Of a stretch of DNA of 64,000 nt, positions 9,497-17,797 are shown piece after piece. A model generated the notes under the pieces. That model did not search any database, was not told where the DNA came from, and was given only the letters and a program-made list of their open reading frames with translations. Origin of the DNA: an uncultured Kiritimatiellota bacterium (lineage in GTDB: Bacteria > Verrucomicrobiota > Kiritimatiellia > RFP12 > UBA1067); assembly GCA_934635045.1 (NCBI GenBank), contig CAKTZA010000011.1:7061-71060 (forward strand), given 5' to 3'. Every line of letters begins with the position of its first letter. Position 1 is the stretch's first letter. Position numbers and translations under genes: made by a program.

Positions 9497-9554
9497 ACGC
9501 ACCCGAACGAAAACGGGGCGTTGGCCCCATGACCCGAAAAGAGAGAGATGTCCG

Positions 9555-10343
9555 ATGCGTGACTTGAACGAGATTCTGGCGGAAGTGCGCGGCAAGATCG
9601 CCGCCGCGTGTGCGCGGGCGGGACGCGATCCCGCCGAGGTCGAGATCGTCGCCGTGACGAAGACGCACGGCGCGGAGGTCGTGCAGGAGGCGTGGGACGC
9701 GGGCCTCACGATCGTCGGCGAGAACAAGGTGCAGGAGGCCGCGTGGAAGAAGCCGGCATCCGTCGCGGGGCCGAGCTGGCATCTGATCGGCCACCTTCAG
9801 GGCAACAAGGTGCGCCACGCGCTGGAACTCTTCGACTTCATCCACTCGGTCGACTCGACGAAGCTCTTGGACCGGCTCCAGTCCGTCGCCGAGGAGACCG
9901 GCGCGTCGCCGCACATCCTGCTGGAGGTCAACGTCTCGGGCGAGAAGTCGAAAACGGGGATGCCGCTTGGCGAAGTGGACGCGGCGGTGCGGCGGCTGAT
10001 GGAGGCGTGTCCGCGCCTCACGTTCGAGGGCTTCATGACGATGGCGCCGTTCTCGGAGAACCCGGAGGACGCGCGGCCCTATTTCCGCCGTCTGCGCGAG
10101 CTGCGCGACACGACAGAGAAGAAGTTCGGGCTCGTCCTGCCGCGCCTCTCGATGGGCATGAGCGGCGACTACGAGGTCGCCGTCGAGGAGGGGGCGACGT
10201 GGCTCCGGCTTGGCACGGCGCTTTTCGGGGAGCGTCCGAAGGTCAAGGCCGTCCGCGCGGCGGCCGATGATTCGGATGGCGGCGCCTCGGCCGGCCTCGA
10301 CTCCTATTCCGGCGCCGGCCCGACGTACAAGGTGCTGGATTAG
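9555..10343 (+). CDS. yggS: YggS/PLPBP family pyridoxal-phosphate homeostasis protein
   Basis: A 262-residue single-domain, alanine-racemase-like fold without the racemase C-terminal domain. Motifs: VAVTKTH (the PLP lysine), GENKVQEA, WHLIGHLQGNK, EVNVSGEKSKTG, LSMGMSGDYEVAVEEGATWLRLGTALFG in pieces along the chain. The family binds PLP and buffers the B6 pool in the cytoplasm. The last ~25 residues (DDSDGGASAGLDSYSGAGP) are a low-complexity tail not typical of the family. An upstream ATG at 9548 is out of frame. tmk follows 24 bases downstream with its own promoter. Confidence 0.93.
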   Translation: MRDLNEILAEVRGKIAAACARAGRDPAEVEIVAVTKTHGAEVVQEAWDAGLTIVGENKVQEAAWKKPASVAGPSWHLIGHLQGNKVRHALELFDFIHSVDSTKLLDRLQSVAEETGASPHILLEVNVSGEKSKTGMPLGEVDAAVRRLMEACPRLTFEGFMTMAPFSENPEDARPYFRRLRELRDTTEKKFGLVLPRLSMGMSGDYEVAVEEGATWLRLGTALFGERPKVKAVRAAADDSDGGASAGLDSYSGAGPTYKVLD

Positions 10344-10355
10344 CGAAATTTGTGG

Positions 10356-10361
10356 TATAAT
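10356..10361 (+). promoter_or_regulatory. Promoter -10 (extended), tmk; predicts leaderless mRNA
   Basis: TGG-TATAAT with only 6 bases between the hexamer and the ATG at 10368. With the usual 6-7 base offset, transcription would begin at the A of the start codon. No -35 box is evident. Confidence 0.65.
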
Positions 10362-10367
10362 TCGCGC

Positions 10368-11054
10368 ATGACAGTTGAGTTAGCAGAGTCTGGCACGACC
10401 GAAGATCGGGGACAGAAGGGGGTTCGCGGGCGTTTCATCACGTTCGAGGGCGGCGAGGGGTGCGGCAAGTCCACCCAGGTTCGCCGCCTGAAGGAAGCCT
10501 TGGAGGCCGAGGGCATCGAAGTCGTCCTCACGCGCGAGCCCGGCGGCACGCCGCTTTCCGAGGAGGTTCGCCGCCTCATCAAGGATCAGCCGATTGATCC
10601 GCCGTGCGATCGGAGCGAACTGCTCCTCTTTCTCGCGGCGCGCGCCCAGCTCGTCCGCAACGTGATTCGTCCCGCCCTTGCGGCGGGCAAGTGGGTCGTC
10701 TCCGACCGCTTCAGCGACTCGACGCTCGCCTACCAGGGCTACGGACGCGGCCTTTCGCTCGCGTTCATCGCGTCCGCCAACGACTTCGCCTGCGAAGGGC
10801 TGCGGCCCGACCTCACGCTCCTGCTGGACGTTGCGCCTGCCACGGCGGCGGCGCGCCTGCGCGGACGCGAGGCGGCGACGCACACGACGGCCGACCGCAT
10901 CGAGCGCGCGGGCGACGAATTCCACGCGCGTCTGCGGAAGGGCTTTGCGGAGCTCGCGAAAGCCGAGCCGGGCCGCATCCTCACGTTGGACGCGAACGGC
11001 ACGCCCGATGAAGTCTGGGAGAAGGTATGGATGTCGCTGAAGCGTTTTCGCTGA
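10368..11054 (+). CDS. tmk: Thymidylate kinase
   Basis: A 228-residue dTMP kinase. The P-loop GGEGCGKS is at residues 28-35, followed by TREPGGTPLSEEVR (DR/E loop), SDRFSDSTLAYQGYGRG (the DR motif), and a short lid (GREAATHTTADRIE). It phosphorylates dTMP to dTDP in the cytoplasm. The ~20 residues ahead of GRFITFEGGEG are longer than usual, but no other in-frame ATG or GTG lies closer to the core. The 3' end overlaps holB by 28 bases, a common tmk-holB pairing that suggests translational coupling. The start codon sits 6 bases after a consensus -10, implying leaderless translation. Confidence 0.93.
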   Translation: MTVELAESGTTEDRGQKGVRGRFITFEGGEGCGKSTQVRRLKEALEAEGIEVVLTREPGGTPLSEEVRRLIKDQPIDPPCDRSELLLFLAARAQLVRNVIRPALAAGKWVVSDRFSDSTLAYQGYGRGLSLAFIASANDFACEGLRPDLTLLLDVAPATAAARLRGREAATHTTADRIERAGDEFHARLRKGFAELAKAEPGRILTLDANGTPDEVWEKVWMSLKRFR

Positions 11055-11800
11055 TCGCGCGGGCGATCGACACGGGCCACGCCGCGCACGGCTACCTGAT
11101 CGTCGGCGACGTGCGCGGCAACGGCGCGGATCTCGTCCACCGCATTCTGCTCAAGCTTTTCCCGCACGAGACGGCGCAGGTCGAAAGCGGTTCGCATCCC
11201 GACATCGTGACGCTCGCGCCTGAGGGCAAGGCCCGCATCATTTCCGTGGACGCGATGCGCGAGCGGATTGTCGAGCCGATGTCCACGACCGCCTTTTCGG
11301 GCGGCTGGAAGGTCGGCGTCATCGTCGGCGCGGACCGCCTGCGCGTCGAGTCCGCGAACGCCTTCCTGAAGTCGCTGGAGGAGCCGCCGCCGCAGACGAT
11401 GTACCTGCTACTGACCGACCAGTCGGACGGCATCCTGCCGACCATCGTCTCGCGCTCCCAGCGCATCGACCTGCCGCTTCCGGCGGGCCTCCTCACGGGC
11501 GACGACTACGATCAGGTCGCGGACACCTTTGCCGCAAAGGACGCCGCCGCGCTCGCCGCGAAACTGAAGGACCTGAAGGACGAGGCCGATGATGCGGACG
11601 TGCCGCTTGTGCGCAAGGCGTTTTATCGGACGCTCATGAGCTTCGCCCGGCAGATGATGGTCGGGGGCAAGCTGCCGCGCCACCTCGCGTTCCGCAACGT
11701 CGAGGCGATCGAGGACGCCTACCGCCAGAGCGACCGCGCCAACATGGGCGACGACATGGTGCTTTCGTTCCTGCTGGACCGCATCACCTTCCCGGCGTGA
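11027..11800 (+). CDS. holB: DNA polymerase III delta-prime subunit
   Basis: A 257-residue clamp-loader subunit. Hallmarks are HGYLIVGDVRGNG at the position of the (degenerate) P-loop, GWKVGVIVGADRLRVESANAFLKSLEEPP (Walker B/sensor region, read in pieces) and IVSRSQ, the SRC-like arginine motif with Q in place of C. The four zinc-site cysteines of E. coli HolB are absent, as in many delta-prime proteins. It overlaps tmk and lies in the same transcription unit. Length is slightly short compared with ~330 residues in E. coli, with the C-terminal collar domain reduced. Confidence 0.85.
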   Translation: MDVAEAFSLIARAIDTGHAAHGYLIVGDVRGNGADLVHRILLKLFPHETAQVESGSHPDIVTLAPEGKARIISVDAMRERIVEPMSTTAFSGGWKVGVIVGADRLRVESANAFLKSLEEPPPQTMYLLLTDQSDGILPTIVSRSQRIDLPLPAGLLTGDDYDQVADTFAAKDAAALAAKLKDLKDEADDADVPLVRKAFYRTLMSFARQMMVGGKLPRHLAFRNVEAIEDAYRQSDRANMGDDMVLSFLLDRITFPA

Positions 11801-11822
11801 GGTCTTCATGTCCGCAGGACGA

Positions 11823-11852
11823 TTGACGAACGCACGGCACCTTTGATATAAT
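11823..11852 (+). promoter_or_regulatory. Promoter (-35/-10) for the 11863 gene
   Basis: TTGACG at 11823-11828, an 18-base spacer, and TGA-TATAAT (-10 at 11847-11852). This is the most complete sigma70-type promoter in the window. The ATG is 10 bases after the -10, so the leader is only about 4 bases. Confidence 0.7.
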
Positions 11853-11862
11853 CGCGAACAAG

Positions 11863-12903
11863 ATGATTTCAATTCTGTTAGCAGCTTCGATTTCCTTCAC
11901 CGCGACCGCCACGGGCGTGGAGAAGGGGACTCCGATTGAGTTCCTTTTCGCCGGAAAGGACACGGATCGCGACTACGAGACGATGTTTCTCCTGGACGAG
12001 ACGGTTGGCGAACTGTGCGCGCGGCTCGAAAAGGCCGGGCTTCCGAAAGGCCGTGCCACCTCCGTCGCGGCCTGTACGCTCTGGCCTGTCGGCTGTCGTG
12101 TCACGTTCGAGCCCGCGCTTGATGCGTTCATCGAGACGACCTGGCCCGAAGGTCTTTCGCCGGCCCCGTTCATCTACACGGGCGGCACGCGGAACGAGAA
12201 GGGGGCTGTCGTTGCGAATGACGACATGCCGCTCGCCTTCTGCGCGCTCTATTCGCTGGCACAGGCCCCCGTCGTCTTCAACGGTGTCTACGGCCAAGGC
12301 GACGTCTACGGCGCGCACAAGGCGCGCCTGACGCTGAAAAAGGGCGAGCGGAAGAAGTTTGTCCTGTCCTGGGACGAGAAGACGATGCCCACGCATCTCG
12401 ACGTGACGTTTGCGCCCGGTTCGGCTGCGCAGGTCCTTCGGCGGATCAAGGCGGCAGCCGAAACGGGTGAAGTCGAGGTTCGGGCGGCATTCGATCCGGC
12501 ACTGACAGTCGCCGAGGCCACGCAAATCGCCCAGGCGCTGGCGCTTGTCGATTCGCCCAAGGTCAAGCTCAACGGGCGGGCGGACGGGCAGCTGTTCTTC
12601 CGGGCGTTTTTGCCGTCCGTCAGCTGGCGCGACCGTCAGCAACGGCTCACGCAGCCGTTTGAGCTGACGCTCCGTCCGACGGACAGCGAACTCGTCTTCA
12701 TCGAGGAGGACTGGTCGGTCGAGGGCAACGATCCGAAGTTGACGCCACGCGCCATTCCATTTGCCGAGGCACGGCAGCATCCGATCACGGACACGTGCTT
12801 CATTTTCGCTGACAAGGACACGAAACTCGGACGCATCTACACGGAGATGCTGAAGCTGAAGGACACCAAGATCCTGAACTGGTACGTCTTTGAGGGAAAA
12901 TAA
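11863..12903 (+). CDS. Secreted protein of unknown function, possibly YdjY-like
   Basis: 346 residues with a short N-terminal hydrophobic segment (ISILLAASISFTATATG) suggestive of export. No enzyme motif is recognised. The region IEFLFAGKDTDRDYETMF followed by LCARLEKAGLPKG loosely resembles YdjY-type domains (a conserved E and a repeated small-sheet pattern), but this is weak. The middle has strand-rich segments such as KARLTLKKGERKKFVLSWD. The promoter is close to the start. The next gene begins 49 bases downstream, past a small palindrome. Function not assigned. Confidence 0.6.
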   Translation: MISILLAASISFTATATGVEKGTPIEFLFAGKDTDRDYETMFLLDETVGELCARLEKAGLPKGRATSVAACTLWPVGCRVTFEPALDAFIETTWPEGLSPAPFIYTGGTRNEKGAVVANDDMPLAFCALYSLAQAPVVFNGVYGQGDVYGAHKARLTLKKGERKKFVLSWDEKTMPTHLDVTFAPGSAAQVLRRIKAAAETGEVEVRAAFDPALTVAEATQIAQALALVDSPKVKLNGRADGQLFFRAFLPSVSWRDRQQRLTQPFELTLRPTDSELVFIEEDWSVEGNDPKLTPRAIPFAEARQHPITDTCFIFADKDTKLGRIYTEMLKLKDTKILNWYVFEGK

Positions 12904-12913
12904 TCGTAGTTTA

Positions 12914-12929
12914 CATAACGCCGGTTATG
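12914..12929. promoter_or_regulatory. Small perfect palindrome between two genes
   Basis: CATAAC-GCCG-GTTATG: 6-base arms and a 4-base centre, 23 bases upstream of the next ATG. It could be an operator or a small hairpin. No U-run follows, so a terminator is unlikely. Confidence 0.35.
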
Positions 12930-12952
12930 CGCACTTTGAGAAACGAGACAAA

Positions 12953-13855
12953 ATGAACAATCCGATCAATCCTGAATTTAACAATCGCGCCGTGAGCGTC
13001 TACGACTCCGGCGATGCGCTGGACGACTTTCCCGTCCTCAAGGCGTTTCAGCAGTACATCGACGCCGAACAGGCCAAGGCGCGCAAGCGGCTGCTCGCAC
13101 TGGGCGTCTTCTTCGGCGCGCTGATGTTCGTCGTCATCGCCATCTTCGTCGTTCTCCTGATGAACGTCACCAACCGAAACCAGCAGCTCAACGACCGGCT
13201 TATCGAATTCGCGATGAAAGACCGCTCGACCGGATCGGCCGTCGTCGTCCAGCCGCCTCCGGACAGCACGGCGATCCTGACGCTGACGACCAAGCTGGAG
13301 GAAATGCAGCGGAAGCTTTCGGAAACCCAAAGCAAGGCCGAAAAAGCCATTGCCGAAGCGGAGGAGAAAGCCCGTCAGGCGGCCAACACCGCCGAAGCGG
13401 CAAAGCCCAAGCCGCCTTCCGCCGAGGAACTTGAAATCAAGCGCCTGCGGACGTTGCTGGACGAGGAGAAGAAAAAAGCCGCCGCCGAACAGGAACGCCG
13501 CCGTCAGGAGGAATTGGAGGCCTATCGGCGCAAGCACTATCCGGAACTCTATGAGACGAAAGAGCCCGTGAGGTCTCGCGCCTCACGCAAGGCCCCTTCT
13601 CAGCCCACACGCGACGTCGTCGACCAGATTCTGGATGACCTGGATGATCTGAAGCAAACGGACGACGCCGACGATCTTGCGCCGATCAATTACTTTGACG
13701 ACGAAGACGAAGCGCCGCGCCCCGCCGTCCGAAAGGTCCAGCCGCGCAAGACGCCGAGCGCTACAAGGCCGTCAACGCCGACGTCAACGCCAACGGCGCA
13801 CACGATTTCCGTTCCCAGCGGCGACAGCCGCGTCAATTGGGGCATCCCCGATTGA
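12953..13855 (+). CDS. Single-pass membrane protein with long charged coiled coil, unknown function
   Basis: 300 residues starting at the ATG at 12953; the frame is open further upstream, but the preceding gene ends at 12903. It has a cytoplasmic-looking N-terminus and one strong membrane helix (LLALGVFFGALMFVVIAIFVVLLM, in two overlapping pieces, about residues 48-71). A coiled coil follows from ~100 to ~205, rich in K, E and A (EEKARQAANTAEAAK, DEEKKKAAAEQERRRQEELE). The C-terminal tail is acidic then Pro/Thr-rich (DDLDDLKQTDDADD; SATRPSTPTSTPT). The layout resembles TolA/TonB-like or cell-division scaffold proteins, but no family motif is seen. It ends 10 bases from the convergent ABC gene. 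Confidence 0.75.
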   Translation: MNNPINPEFNNRAVSVYDSGDALDDFPVLKAFQQYIDAEQAKARKRLLALGVFFGALMFVVIAIFVVLLMNVTNRNQQLNDRLIEFAMKDRSTGSAVVVQPPPDSTAILTLTTKLEEMQRKLSETQSKAEKAIAEAEEKARQAANTAEAAKPKPPSAEELEIKRLRTLLDEEKKKAAAEQERRRQEELEAYRRKHYPELYETKEPVRSRASRKAPSQPTRDVVDQILDDLDDLKQTDDADDLAPINYFDDEDEAPRPAVRKVQPRKTPSATRPSTPTSTPTAHTISVPSGDSRVNWGIPD

Positions 13856-13865
13856 ACGAACGCAT

Positions 13866-14714
13866 TCAAGCCAAACACGGCGCATAGTCTTCGCACGCGC
13901 ATTCGGGACGGGCGCGCGGACAGCGCGGATGGAATGCGCAGCCCGTCGGCCACGCCCACGGCGGGGGGACTGTCCCCGGAATGTCGGCGAGCGGCGCGTC
14001 CTTCGGCGCATCGAGGCGCGGCACCGCCGCCAGGAGCCCCTGCGTGTAGGGATGGCGCGGATGCGCCAGAACCGTGGGGACAGGCCCCCTTTCGACGATC
14101 TCGCCCGCATACATCACGTGCACGAACGACGCATAGCGCGCGACAAGTCCGAGGTTGTGCGTAATCAGGAGAACGGACATCATCCGCGCATCCGCAACGC
14201 GCGCGATCAGGTCGAGAACGTCGCGCTGCGTCGTCACGTCGAGGGCCGTCGTCGGCTCGTCCGCTATCAGCAGATCCGGCTCCTGCGCAAGGGCCATCGC
14301 GATCATCACGCGCTGCTGCTGTCCGCCCGACAGTTCGCAGGGATACTTGCGCGCCGTCTCGGCCGGCAGGTCGACGGATGCGAGCAGCTGGGCGGTTGAG
14401 AGGGCGTGTGATGAGGCTGCGCGTGGACGAGCCTCTTCGATCTGACGGCCGACCTTCATGACCGGGTTGAGGCTCTGCATCGGATTCTGGAAGACGTAGG
14501 CGAGCCGGGGCGAGCCGATGATGCGCCCCGAAATCTCCGCCCGGTCGACGAGTCCGCCCAAGGCGAGAGCCGTCAGCGACTTGCCGCAGCCCGATTCGCC
14601 GACGAGCGCGACGCGCGCGTTTCTGGGAATCTCGAACGAGACGCCGCGCACGGGAACCGCGAGTCGCCCTTCAAGCCGAAAGGCGATGCGCAGGTTCTCG
14701 ACCGTGAGCAGCAT
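13866..14714 (-). CDS. Peptide/nickel-type ABC transporter ATP-binding protein (DppD/OppD-like)
   Basis: 282 residues with a complete nucleotide-binding domain: Walker A GESGCGKS, Q-loop QNPMQSLNP, signature LSGGQQQR, Walker B LLIADEPTTALD and H-loop ITHN. It ends with the oligopeptide-transporter C-terminal region (HPYTQGLL...GCAFHPRCP, with the Cys residues that bind a cluster or metal in this subfamily). The ATG at 14714 lies 2 bases past the alpha-galactosidase stop, so it is the last gene of the minus-strand sugar operon. No permease, binding protein or second ATPase is nearby, so it is an orphan in this window. The stretch upstream of M14714 in the same frame lies inside the GH27 gene and is not coding in this frame. 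Confidence 0.88.
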   Translation of the reverse strand: MLLTVENLRIAFRLEGRLAVPVRGVSFEIPRNARVALVGESGCGKSLTALALGGLVDRAEISGRIIGSPRLAYVFQNPMQSLNPVMKVGRQIEEARPRAASSHALSTAQLLASVDLPAETARKYPCELSGGQQQRVMIAMALAQEPDLLIADEPTTALDVTTQRDVLDLIARVADARMMSVLLITHNLGLVARYASFVHVMYAGEIVERGPVPTVLAHPRHPYTQGLLAAVPRLDAPKDAPLADIPGTVPPPWAWPTGCAFHPRCPRARPECACEDYAPCLA

Positions 14715-14715
14715 T

Positions 14716-16095
14716 TTAGCGGCGGCGCTCGGCGTCGAGGCGGAAGAAGCGCGCGCCGTGCGCCGGGACGGTGAAGGAGACCTCGCGCTCGATCTCGCCG
14801 AGGTCGGCCCGCTCGGCGAGGTCGAAGAACGCGACCTTTCCGTCAAGATCCAGCTTGAACAGCTCGACCTTGAACTCGTGATCCTTCTCGCCGCCGTTGT
14901 AGAGCGTCAGGTAACGCGCCGTGCCGCCGACCGAATCGCAGTCCTTGACGAGCGTGTAGGCGTCGCCGAGGCGCAGCACCGTCTTCACGGGCACGCCCAG
15001 GTCGTTCTGGTTCATGCCGAGGAGGAACGGGTTCGTCACGAGTTCGCGCGTGATGTCGTCCATCGTACGGACGTCGCAGCCCAGAAGAAGCGGCGAGGAG
15101 AGCATGCACCAGAGTCCGAAGTGCGTCTGCTCCTCCAGGCGCGTGAGGCCCGTGTCACCGTGCTTGCCAAAAGCCGTCTTCATCTGTCCGACGATCTGCC
15201 CGACCTCCAGCATGTCCATGTCGTTGTAGTGGCCGAGGCTCGTGTAGTCCGTGAGCGGGATGTTCTCGTCGATGATGTCCTTCACGCTCTTCCAGTTCGC
15301 GCGGATGTCGCGCGTCGTGCGCCAGGACTCGGCGACGCCCGCCGCCCATTCGCCGGGGAACGTCCAGCGGCAGATGTTCATCCGCACGCCCTTCTTGCCG
15401 GAGACGTCGATTGCGCGGCGGATCGCCGTGTAGCGCTCCTGCTCGTCGAGCTTGAGCTTCAGGCCGCCGCAGTAGTCGATCTTGATGAAGTCGAAGTCCA
15501 TCTCGCCGAAGAAGAAGCGGCAGTCCTCCAGGTCATGTCCGTAGAGGCCGGAGCCCTTGCCGAGCGGGTCGTTCGACCACATGCTGCCGCAGGTGTCGGA
15601 GCCCGCGTCGGAGTAGATGCCGGCCTTCAGGCCGAGCGCGTGGATGCGCTCGACGACGGGCTTCAGGCCGTTCGGGAAGCGCGTCGGGTGGATGAGCAGC
15701 TTGCCGTCCTTGTCGCGTCCGCCGAAGAAGCCGTCGTCGATGTTGACGTAGGTGTAGCCGGCGGCCTTGAGGCCGTTCGTCGCCATCGCCTCGGCGACCG
15801 AGCTGATGATCGACTCGGAGATGTCGACGGCGAAGGTGTTCCAGCTCGACCAGCCCATGAGCGGACGCTGGTCGCCGCCCTTCTTCGCGTCCGCCGCTTT
15901 CGTCATGAGGTCGAACGCGCGCTTGGCCATTTTCGGAAAGTCCTTCTCGGACACCTTGGCGGTGTTGACGAACGCCGTCTTGGCGTCCGGCGCGATGCGC
16001 ATGCGGAACGGGCACTTGGGGCAGTCGTTCGGGCGCACGGTGAGTTCGCCCTGCGTGAGGACGGCGGCAGCCGCGAGGAAGAGAGTCGAGATCAT
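14716..16095 (-). CDS. Secreted alpha-galactosidase, glycoside hydrolase family 27
   Basis: 459 residues with an N-terminal signal peptide (ISTLFLAAAAVLTQG). GH27 features: MGWSSWNTFAVDI, YVNIDDGFFGG, catalytic nucleophile in FIKIDYCGG and the acid/base aspartate in ESWRTTRDI. The mature part opens with a short Cys-containing extension (NDCPKCPFRMRI). It retains and hydrolyses terminal alpha-galactosyl (or GalNAc) units, probably in the periplasm. Its start overlaps the DedA stop by 4 bases (ATGA), and the ABC ATPase gene starts directly after its stop. Confidence 0.92.
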   Translation of the reverse strand: MISTLFLAAAAVLTQGELTVRPNDCPKCPFRMRIAPDAKTAFVNTAKVSEKDFPKMAKRAFDLMTKAADAKKGGDQRPLMGWSSWNTFAVDISESIISSVAEAMATNGLKAAGYTYVNIDDGFFGGRDKDGKLLIHPTRFPNGLKPVVERIHALGLKAGIYSDAGSDTCGSMWSNDPLGKGSGLYGHDLEDCRFFFGEMDFDFIKIDYCGGLKLKLDEQERYTAIRRAIDVSGKKGVRMNICRWTFPGEWAAGVAESWRTTRDIRANWKSVKDIIDENIPLTDYTSLGHYNDMDMLEVGQIVGQMKTAFGKHGDTGLTRLEEQTHFGLWCMLSSPLLLGCDVRTMDDITRELVTNPFLLGMNQNDLGVPVKTVLRLGDAYTLVKDCDSVGGTARYLTLYNGGEKDHEFKVELFKLDLDGKVAFFDLAERADLGEIEREVSFTVPAHGARFFRLDAERRR

Positions 16096-16763
16096 TTCGT
16101 GTTTCCTTTCATGACAAGTTTCGAGAGCAGCGCATAGAGGGCGACAAGCGCAACCGCGCCGCCGAGGACGAGCGGGAGGTTGGCGGACGCCATCTCCTTG
16201 CCCTTCAGGCAGAGTTCGAGATAGGTGATGTGGGCCGTCGAGCGGCCGATGGCCCAGCCGACGAACGTCAGGATCGCCGTCCAGACTCCCGCGCCGAGCG
16301 CGGTGAAAAGCGTAAAGGAGCCAAGCGGCATTCGCGCGATGCCGGCGGGAATGGAGATCAGCTGGCGAATCGCGGGAATCATGCGGCAGACGAACGTCGT
16401 CGCCGCGCCGTAGCGGTTGAAGACCTCGCAGGCCCGGTCAAGGGCGGCCGGCTTCAGGAAGAACCATTTCCCGTACTTTTCGAGAAACGGCTTGCCGACC
16501 CAGAGGGCGAGAAAGTAGTTCACGTAGGCTCCCGCGAGGGAGCCGAGGACGCCGACGAGGAACGCCAGCGTGACGGCGGCGAGCGGGGTTCCGCACCCCA
16601 GCTCGCCGCGCGCGGCGAGAAAGCCCGCGGGAATCATCACGACCTCCGATGGAAACGGGATGAACGACGACTCGATCGTCATGAAGACGAAGACGAGAAG
16701 AAGTCCCCACGTCGGCGCAAGGGCCGCGAAGGCGTCGAGATGAGCCGCGAGCGTCTCGATCAT
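16092..16763 (-). CDS. DedA family inner-membrane protein (SNARE-associated/undecaprenyl-phosphate flippase superfamily)
   Basis: A 223-residue polytopic protein with four to six membrane segments. DedA signatures: the acidic-proline motif ESSFIPFPSEVVMIPAG and the RMIPAIRQLISIPAGIAR segment with its essential arginines. The family is tied to membrane homeostasis and lipid-carrier recycling. It sits between a Tat-exported isomerase and the GH27 gene, with a 0-base gap upstream and a 4-base overlap downstream, so it is co-transcribed with sugar-processing genes. That placement is unusual but may be incidental. Confidence 0.9.
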   Translation of the reverse strand: MIETLAAHLDAFAALAPTWGLLLVFVFMTIESSFIPFPSEVVMIPAGFLAARGELGCGTPLAAVTLAFLVGVLGSLAGAYVNYFLALWVGKPFLEKYGKWFFLKPAALDRACEVFNRYGAATTFVCRMIPAIRQLISIPAGIARMPLGSFTLFTALGAGVWTAILTFVGWAIGRSTAHITYLELCLKGKEMASANLPLVLGGAVALVALYALLSKLVMKGNTK

Positions 16764-17771
16764 CTATCGGAGGCCCTTCGCCTTGAGGAAGTTGTACGAC
16801 GGGAGGACGGCCGAGAGGTCCTCGAAGTGGCGCTCGCACTCGACGACGAACCACTCGACGCCGTCCTTCGCCGTCGCGGCGATGATGCGGTCCCACTCGA
16901 CTGGCTTCGCGCCCGGCTTGCCGGGCTGGCCGAGGATCGCGTCGAACTCCTTGACGTCCTTGCCCATGCCGTTCTCCTTGGCGTGGAGGGTCGGCGAGCG
17001 GTGCGGGTACTTCTCGTAGGTCTCGCACGGATCGACGCCCGCGCAGGTCGACCAGCCGACGTCCTGCTCGATGCAGACGTTCGCGCAGGTGTTCGAGAAG
17101 AAGTAGTCCCAGAAGGACGTCCCGTCCTGCATGATGACGCCATGCTCCCACGTGTGGTTGTGGAGGCCGACGCGGCAGCCGAGCTTCGCCGCGTCCGCCG
17201 CGACCTTGTTGTAGTGCTCGGCGAGCTTCTTCGTGAAGTCGTCGATCGCCTGCGAGGGCCGGCAGGGCTCGCCGCCCTGGCCCATCGACCAGCTGCAGCC
17301 GGGCGGGAAGTTGCCGCCGCCGGGGCAGATGACGAGGTTGTTGCCGTACGACATGTTGAAGTCGCACGTCTTCTTCAGCACCTCGGGGTCATACGTCCAC
17401 TTCTTCGTGTCGAGGCCGTAGGCGTTCGTGTTCACGTGCGTGCCGCACGCCACGAGGCCCGCATTCGCGAGCGCCTTGCGAAGGCCCTTCGGGTCATTGC
17501 CGTACTGGTAGTAGCCGGCGAACTCGACGCCCTTGAAGCCGATGGCCGCAACGTTTTCCAGCGCCTTGTCGAGGCCGACGCCCGCCAGCGTGACCTTGCC
17601 TTCCTTGTCCTTGATGCCGCCGATGTACTTGTGCAGCGAGTAGAGCTGCAGCGCGATTTTCTGCGGCTTCGGGCCGCACTTCGCCGGCGGCGGGCAGATG
17701 CACCCCGGGAGCGCCGCCGCGGCGGCGCCCGTTCCGAGGAATCCGAAGAACTGTCTACGTGAAACGTTCAT
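16764..17771 (-). CDS. Tat-exported sugar phosphate isomerase/epimerase-type TIM-barrel protein
   Basis: 335 residues. The Tat-type signal is SRRQFFGFLGTGAAAAALPG, followed by a lipobox-like Cys (GCIC). The mature domain is of the xylose-isomerase/IolE type: IALQLYSLHKYI, GFKGVEFAGYY, GLHNHTWEHG, CIEQDVGWS and HAKEN carry the metal-binding and barrel residues expected. The start at 17771 has AAAGGA upstream; the same frame is open far upstream through the neighbouring gene but is not coding there. Together with the Gfo/Idh/MocA and DUF1080 genes next door, it probably acts on a keto-sugar released outside the cytoplasm. Confidence 0.87.
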   Translation of the reverse strand: MNVSRRQFFGFLGTGAAAAALPGCICPPPAKCGPKPQKIALQLYSLHKYIGGIKDKEGKVTLAGVGLDKALENVAAIGFKGVEFAGYYQYGNDPKGLRKALANAGLVACGTHVNTNAYGLDTKKWTYDPEVLKKTCDFNMSYGNNLVICPGGGNFPPGCSWSMGQGGEPCRPSQAIDDFTKKLAEHYNKVAADAAKLGCRVGLHNHTWEHGVIMQDGTSFWDYFFSNTCANVCIEQDVGWSTCAGVDPCETYEKYPHRSPTLHAKENGMGKDVKEFDAILGQPGKPGAKPVEWDRIIAATAKDGVEWFVVECERHFEDLSAVLPSYNFLKAKGLR

Positions 17772-17797
17772 TTTCGTTTTTCCTTTCGATTTGTTTA

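Noticed and set aside
9417..9554. Possible small gene or riboswitch upstream of yggS
   Set aside because: The 138-base spacer shows only a -10 box and a 52-base leader; no conserved RNA fold was recognised.
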